NCBI GenBank assembly: GCA_035560235.1 | Contig: DATMAG010000102.1 | Location: 1 to 18,394 of the forward strand | From: DASRDU01 sp035560235 | GTDB lineage: Bacteria; Acidobacteriota; Blastocatellia; RBC074 | DNA length: 18,394 nt | Direction: 5' to 3' | Part shown: piece by piece, positions 16,931 to 18,394 of the stretch | Numbering within the stretch: the first letter of the stretch is position 1 | How the letters are laid out: the number at the start of each line of letters is the position of its first letter | Position numbers and translations under genes: made by a program | The notes under the pieces: generated by a model | The model's input: only the letters and a program-made list of their open reading frames with translations | Database searches by the model: none | Told to the model about the DNA's origin: nothing

Positions 16931-16941
16931 AGTGAAATGGC

Positions 16942-18394
16942 ATGAATCAGCAGGATCAGGAATTTCTCGACCGACTGCGCGCGACCTTCAGAATCGAGGC
17001 AGCCGAGCATCTGCAAACCATCTCTGACGGGCTGCTCGCGCTCGAAAAGGAGCCTGAAACCGCCCAGGCCGCGCAGCTCATCGAAACCGTTTACCGCGCA
17101 GCCCACAGCCTGAAGGGTGCGGCGCGGGCTGTGAGCCTTGGCGGGATTGAAGAGGTCTGCCGTTCGCTCGAAAGCGTTCTCGCCGCGCTCAAGCGACAAA
17201 CCCTGACCTTCACGCCGGAACTCATCAATCTGCTCTATCAGACGGTTGATCTCCTGGCCGAACAGACTGAAGGAAGCGGGGCGAAACACGATTCAGGCAC
17301 GCCGCCGGGAGGCGCTGCAATCATCGAACAACTGGAGGCGGCGGCCCGGAACGAAAGACCGCCCGCCCCGCCGGAAACAGTCGTCAGCGAGCCGGAACTG
17401 GCGGCTCCGCTCGTCGGCGATGAAACCGGCGCGCCGCCCGAACCGGCTTCAGACAAGCCGGCGCGCGCCGAAACGGTCAGAATCTCTGTGGCACGGCTCG
17501 ATGCGCTGCTGCTCGAGGCCGAAGAGATGCTGTCTGTGAAACAGGCGACGGCTCAGTTGTCCTCAGAACTGCGCGAGTTGCGCGACCTGACAGTGGAATG
17601 GGAGCGGCGCTGGGCCAGAGTGCAGCCCGTCGCCCGCCAGGCGGAACAAAGGAGCAACGGAAAGAAGCCCGCGTCAAAGCTCGATTCGGCCCGGCTGCCG
17701 GAGTTTCTGGACTGGAATCAGAGTTTCTTCCGGTCGCTGCAGGAACGGCTGACGAGGCTCAGTCTGGCGGCTGAACAGGAGCGCCGCGTGACGGCGAATC
17801 TGGTGGACAACCTGCTGGCCGATGTGAAGCAGGCGGTGATGATGCCCTTCGCCGCGCTGCTTGAAGGCTTTCCGAAACTGGCGCGCGATCTGGCGCGCGA
17901 CCAGGGCCGCGCGGTCGAACTGCTGATCGAAGGCGGCGAGCTGGAAATTGACCGGCGCGTCCTGGATGAACTCAAGGATCCGCTCATTCATCTCGTTCGT
18001 AACAGCGTGGATCACGGGCTTGAAGATCCGCCAGAACGCCTGCGCCAGGGCAAACCTGAACGCGGCACAATCGTCATCTCAGCCGCGCAGCAGGGCAGCA
18101 GTCGCATCGAAATCACCGTGTCCGATGATGGTGCAGGCATTGACCTCGAGCGGGTCAGCGCCGCTGCCGTCAGAACCGGCCTGCTCACCCCGGCGCAGGC
18201 CGCTGTCCTCAGCGACGAACAGGCGCTCTCGCTGATCTTTCAGTCGGGATTTTCGACCAGTCCGGTGATTACAGACATCTCAGGCAGGGGGCTGGGGCTG
18301 GCGATTCTGCGCGAAAGAGTCGAGCGGCTCGGCGGCTCGGTCACGGTCGTAAGCACGCCGCACTCAGGCACTATATTTCGTCTGCGCCTGCCGC
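16942..18394 (+). CDS. cheA: CheA-type histidine kinase (3' end outside the window)
   Basis: 484 codons are visible and the frame is still open at the window edge. The HPt domain (about 8-115) has phospho-acceptor H55 in YRAAHSLKGAARAV. A Pro-rich linker (about 120-172) leads to the dimerisation region (about 173-310; TVRISVARLDALLLEAEEML). The catalytic domain has N box LIHLVRNSVDHGLEDP, G1 DDGAGID and G2 SGRGLGLAIL. The CheW-like regulatory domain, and any fused receiver domain as in WspE, would lie beyond 18394. No CheY-binding P2 domain is evident, only the short linker. It phosphorylates the cluster's response regulator, which is not in the window. The start ATG has a weak ribosome site after the hairpin. 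Confidence 0.95.
   Translation, partial: MNQQDQEFLDRLRATFRIEAAEHLQTISDGLLALEKEPETAQAAQLIETVYRAAHSLKGAARAVSLGGIEEVCRSLESVLAALKRQTLTFTPELINLLYQTVDLLAEQTEGSGAKHDSGTPPGGAAIIEQLEAAARNERPPAPPETVVSEPELAAPLVGDETGAPPEPASDKPARAETVRISVARLDALLLEAEEMLSVKQATAQLSSELRELRDLTVEWERRWARVQPVARQAEQRSNGKKPASKLDSARLPEFLDWNQSFFRSLQERLTRLSLAAEQERRVTANLVDNLLADVKQAVMMPFAALLEGFPKLARDLARDQGRAVELLIEGGELEIDRRVLDELKDPLIHLVRNSVDHGLEDPPERLRQGKPERGTIVISAAQQGSSRIEITVSDDGAGIDLERVSAAAVRTGLLTPAQAAVLSDEQALSLIFQSGFSTSPVITDISGRGLGLAILRERVERLGGSVTVVSTPHSGTIFRLRLP

Noticed and set aside
16096..17289. 397-residue minus-strand frame across mcp and cheA
   Set aside because: Antisense shadow produced by the biased codons of the receptor and kinase genes.

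Overview
The window looks like part of a moderately GC-rich chromosome from a soil-type bacterium, most likely an acidobacterium (Blastocatellia or Solibacter-like). The basis is the pairing of a large PSCyt1/DUF1549/DUF1553 protein with a Tat-exported DUF1501 protein (seen mainly in Acidobacteriota, Planctomycetota and Verrucomicrobiota), a TPR-fused CheR, and an IHF-MerR-tRNA-Pro cluster. This assignment is an inference from gene content; no rRNA gene is present to settle it.

Layout. 1-1258: a complete IS3-family element with both terminal inverted repeats, two overlapping ORFs and a canonical A7 slippery site. Its right end cuts into the tail of an unidentified gene (1259-1374). 1387-4066 (minus): a two-component operon with a PAS histidine kinase and an NtrC-type sigma54-dependent response regulator. 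The regulator is intact. The kinase reads in three pieces separated by two single-base frameshifts, each repairable by adding one base to a 4-base G/C run. 4067-4790: a decayed stretch holding a broken relic reading frame interrupted by a TAG and a 65-bp partial duplication, plus short repeats. 4790-5791 (minus): IHF/HU-like protein, MerR-type regulator and tRNA-Pro(GGG), with a good sigma70-like promoter in front and a terminator behind the tRNA. 5792-6714: a divergent promoter region, then a roughly 380-nt leader with several hairpins ahead of a CspA-family cold-shock gene that ends in a strong intrinsic terminator. 6728-12342 (minus): an NADP-dependent oxidoreductase of the medium-chain family, then the PSCyt1/DUF1549/DUF1553 and DUF1501 genes, closely spaced and probably one transcription unit. 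12597-18394 (plus): a chemosensory operon cheW-cheR(TPR)-cheW(extended)-mcp-cheA, with cheA running off the window.

How the parts fit. The chemosensory operon has the component set of the Wsp-like or 'alternative cellular function' class: two different CheWs, a TPR-CheR, a dedicated transmembrane receptor and CheA. Its output protein and CheB, if present, would lie past the right edge, so the controlled behaviour cannot be read here. The IHF-MerR-tRNA unit and csp gene are housekeeping. The left end (IS element, truncated gene, frameshifted kinase, relic ORF) is the visibly eroding part of the window. I see no clearly new defence or metabolic system. The best leads are the long structured csp leader, the double frameshift in the kinase, the relic ORF with its 65-bp duplication, and the short repeat-like insertions at 10891 and 15180.
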